Origin: Clostridium sp. UBA6758
GTDB lineage: Bacteria; Bacillota; Clostridia; Clostridiales; Clostridiaceae
Reading direction: 5' to 3'
Length of the DNA stretch: 35,929 nucleotides
Assembly: GCA_002453475.1 (NCBI GenBank)
Contig: DKGY01000078.1
Span: 77,117 to 113,045, forward strand
Part shown: positions 33,917-35,929 of the stretch, piece by piece
Layout: the number at the start of each line of letters is the position of its first letter
How positions within the stretch are numbered: the first letter of the stretch is position 1
Made by a program: the position numbers and the translations under genes
Notes under the pieces: generated by a model
Seen by the model: the letters and a program-made list of their open reading frames with translations, nothing else
The model's database searches: none
What the model was told of the DNA's origin: nothing

Positions 33917-35473
33917 TTATACTCCACTTGTCCTTTTTCTTAATAATCTCTCTATAATTGATTGATTCTTTTCTAATTCAAGTTCTTCACACAACCTCCT
34001 TTTTTCTTCACTTATTATTTCACCTTGTTGTTTAATTATTATATTTTCTTCTTGGCATTCTTTCAATTTACTTTCCACGGCTACTTTAATCTTCCTTTCT
34101 TCTAGCAATTGTTGTTTTGTATATTCCAGTTCCCTTTGAATATTTGCTGTAAGAAGTTCTTCTTCTAAAAACTTTTTTCTTGTACCTTCTAACTCATTTT
34201 GAATATTCTTTTGTAATTCCAAGAATACGTTACAATTCTCATCGGCCTTCCGTTTTTGTTCTAATATTCTAGCAATCTGTTCTTCATAATCTTCCATAAA
34301 TCTTTGATTCTTTTGCAATTGCAAACTTAAATCAGTAATTTTCTTTTCTAGCTTTTTCTTTTCTAAGATTACCCGTGATAATTTAAGTTTTAAACTTTCA
34401 AGTGATTCTTCTTCCTGAGATGTATCCTCTTTAGCTTGATTTATATCATGTTTTAATGAATCTTTCATATTTATTACAAACTCACTAGGGTAAAACAAAT
34501 TCAAATCTAGTCCACTAGTTCCATAAACTTTTCTTGCTTTGATAGGACTCTCTTTATCTAGACAAATAACACAATTATATCTTTCCACTGTAAATTCATT
34601 TCCCATATCAAAGTAGACTTTACTATCCCATTCTTCACCATCAAAAACTGAATAAAAAATCTTACCTTGTTCTAGCCAACAAGAGTACAATTTATTGCTT
34701 TCAATAAATAATAGAGGCTCTACCAATTCATCGCTACTTTCATGAACTCTGAATACTTTGATATTCCCAATACTATCTATATAAACATGATCCAGAAGAT
34801 ATATAGAATCTTCTCTAAATTTGTTTAGTATATGAATCTCTTGTTGATTCATTAGCACCTCAAATCCTATATTCTCTCCTTGAATGCCATAAAGCCTTCT
34901 TACAGGTGACCATCTGTGATTTTCAAAGCTGCAATAGTTTAACGATATCTCATCTCCTTCGTCTGTAACAAAAAATGTATAAATATCACTCTTTTTATTT
35001 ACATGTACTGAATAGTATTCCTTTAAATTAGATATCAATATAATATCCTGCAGTGCAGCAGTTTTCGTTTCTTTTCCGTTCCATATACAATGCATTAACA
35101 CTCCATGGTCACTACCATCATTACCTACTAGTAAATAAAGGATATGCATCTCATCTCCGATAATTTCAGCTTTTAAATTTTGTATTTCAAACTCATCACT
35201 TTCTACTTGATAAAGTATCTTTCCTAACCACTGTTTATCCTTCTTGGTACAGTATCTTAACTCTCCTTTAGTATTGCTGTATACTACATGTATTGTTTCA
35301 TCTCCACCAACATAAACATCAAATCCCAGTACTTCAGTATCAATTAAAGTTTCTTTAGTCCATCTTCCTTCTCCGTACATAATTCTATAGCATAATTCTT
35401 TATCACCGTTTCGTGAAAACTTCCATATATTATCTTTATAATCACAATATATTAAAGGATATATATCACTCAT
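33917..35473 (-). CDS. Beta-propeller/coiled-coil protein, paralog B
   Basis: 518 residues. Residues 1 to about 340 are repeated beta blades with Trp/Tyr strands (DNIWKFSRNGDKELCYRIMY, GRWTKETLIDTE, ETIHVVYSNTKGELRYCT). About residues 370-500 are one long coiled coil (Glu/Lys/Gln/Leu heptads), ending in a basic tail, RLLRKRTSGV. Blade sequences align with paralog A (CYRIMYGEGRWTKETLI against CYQILMKYGWSEKKSLY; IHVVYSNTKGELRYCT against IHIFCQDICGDLILCT). The ATG at 35473 follows AAAGGGGGAG; a GTG at 35578 gives an upstream extension with no RBS. No signal peptide. The coiled coil could build filaments or an oligomeric stalk on the spore surface. Confidence 0.75.
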   Translation of the reverse strand: MSDIYPLIYCDYKDNIWKFSRNGDKELCYRIMYGEGRWTKETLIDTEVLGFDVYVGGDETIHVVYSNTKGELRYCTKKDKQWLGKILYQVESDEFEIQNLKAEIIGDEMHILYLLVGNDGSDHGVLMHCIWNGKETKTAALQDIILISNLKEYYSVHVNKKSDIYTFFVTDEGDEISLNYCSFENHRWSPVRRLYGIQGENIGFEVLMNQQEIHILNKFREDSIYLLDHVYIDSIGNIKVFRVHESSDELVEPLLFIESNKLYSCWLEQGKIFYSVFDGEEWDSKVYFDMGNEFTVERYNCVICLDKESPIKARKVYGTSGLDLNLFYPSEFVINMKDSLKHDINQAKEDTSQEEESLESLKLKLSRVILEKKKLEKKITDLSLQLQKNQRFMEDYEEQIARILEQKRKADENCNVFLELQKNIQNELEGTRKKFLEEELLTANIQRELEYTKQQLLEERKIKVAVESKLKECQEENIIIKQQGEIISEEKRRLCEELELEKNQSIIERLLRKRTSGV

Positions 35474-35801
35474 ACTCACTCCCCCTTTTGTAAAATTATA
35501 TTTAAATAAAAATTTATTATGCCCTTCTATAGAAGAAAAATTTATATTTACTGGCCTTGTCAAACTAAATTGTAACACTAGACTTAATTTAATTTTACAT
35601 ATACCTATTTTCCAAAGAGTATTAGCCTATTTAATAAGCTGTGTGCCTTTTAATAGGATTATTCGTACCAGTATTAAAACTTTAGTATATCAAGTAAAAC
35701 CTGACTTTCTAATATCACCACTTTTATATTTTTACATATTATGTATAGTAAGTATTAAACAACTTTATACTTATCATAATTTTTCAAAAGGAGGAGTATT
35801 T
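35474..35801. other. Divergent intergenic region
   Basis: No gene is supported. Apart from the sigma-K-like site at 35717-35743 there is a small hairpin TTCTATAGAA near 35525 and AT-rich sequence. I could not assign a promoter for paralog B. Confidence 0.4.
35717..35743 (+). promoter_or_regulatory. Sigma-K-like promoter
   Basis: AC, 16 bp, CATATTATG: one base from the AC-N16-CATAnnnTA consensus, about 59 bp before the ATG at 35802. Confidence 0.5.
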
Positions 35802-35929
35802 ATGTCCATTAACTTTAATAAATTTGTGCCACGTCCTGGTCTTGTAAATAAACAAGGGCATTTACCTGATCCTTCGGAATTAGTTTGCATTGAAGTACCT
35901 AAGATTTTTGATCAATGCTTAATTAAAAG
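35802..35929 (+). CDS. SPOCS/DUF3794 domain protein, N-terminal fragment
   Basis: Only the first 42 codons lie inside the window; the gene runs off the right edge. The visible sequence contains SELVCIEVPKIFDQCLIK, the typical opening of clostridial SPOCS/DUF3794 spore coat proteins (ICIEVPKVFDQC). ATG is preceded by AAAAGGAGGAG. A sigma-K-like promoter lies upstream. It is divergent from paralog B and supports a spore-surface reading of the whole right end. Confidence 0.75.
   Translation, partial: MSINFNKFVPRPGLVNKQGHLPDPSELVCIEVPKIFDQCLIK

Noticed and set aside
35473..35578. Upstream extension of propeller paralog B from a GTG
   Set aside because: The extension has no ribosome binding site, while the internal ATG has AAAGGGGGAG at the right distance.
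1..35929. CRISPR array, phage or integrative element
   Set aside because: No evenly spaced repeats, no integrase, transposase or phage structural genes, and no tRNA-linked attachment sites were found.

Overview
The window is very AT-rich, with strong Shine-Dalgarno sites and clostridial gene content: lysine fermentation, CWB2 cell-wall repeats, SPOCS/DUF3794 spore proteins and sigma-K-like promoters. It most likely comes from the chromosome of a spore-forming, amino-acid-fermenting Clostridium. The species cannot be fixed from sequence alone. No rRNA, tRNA, CRISPR array, intact transposase, plasmid or phage replication gene was seen.

Layout. (1) 0-4.6 kb: a DUF2325 protein, an M29-type aminopeptidase-like protein and urocanate hydratase (hutU), the last two probably co-transcribed. 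(2) 4.9-8.9 kb: a lipoprotein, a formate/nitrite-family channel behind a perfect sigma-A promoter, a secreted CWB2 protein and an unknown protein. (3) 9.0-18.1 kb: a complete lysine fermentation operon, kal-kce-kdd-kamA-kamB-kamC-kamD-kamE, with a lysine riboswitch and an intrinsic terminator in its leader. (4) 18.7-20.2 kb: pdxS-pdxT, which make PLP, the cofactor of both lysine aminomutases. (5) 20.2-20.6 kb: a roughly 285-bp imperfect palindrome between convergent genes. (6) 20.6-26 kb: a small membrane protein, a glycosyltransferase remnant, a GT4 glycosyltransferase, a DNRLRE protein with a Cys-rich linker, a small protein homologous to its C-terminal domain, and a TPR-containing GT2 glycosyltransferase. 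(7) 26-28.8 kb: methionine gamma-lyase and a TyrR-like sigma-54 activator. The intergenic region holds a textbook -24/-12 promoter and three TyrR-type boxes. (8) 29-35.9 kb: a HAD-IB phosphatase, then genes that look spore-surface related: two paralogous beta-propeller/coiled-coil proteins, a YVTN propeller fused to a SPOCS-like domain, a DUF3343 protein and the start of a SPOCS protein.

How it fits together. Sections 1, 3, 4 and 7 describe catabolism of peptides and amino acids (His, Lys, Met). Lysine goes through KamA to beta-lysine, through KamDE to 3,5-diaminohexanoate, then through Kdd, Kce and Kal toward butyrate-type products and ammonia. KamB/KamC probably maintain the B12 enzyme. Sections 6 and 8 look like a sporulation-stage surface module. 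Three starts there are preceded by AC-N16-CATAnnnT(A/G), close to the sigma-K consensus, and the glycosyltransferases suggest glycosylated coat or exosporium proteins.

Most notable: the lysine riboswitch on a catabolic operon, the complete TyrR/sigma-54 control region of megL, the spore-surface module with a new-looking propeller/coiled-coil family, and several unexplained structured intergenic elements.
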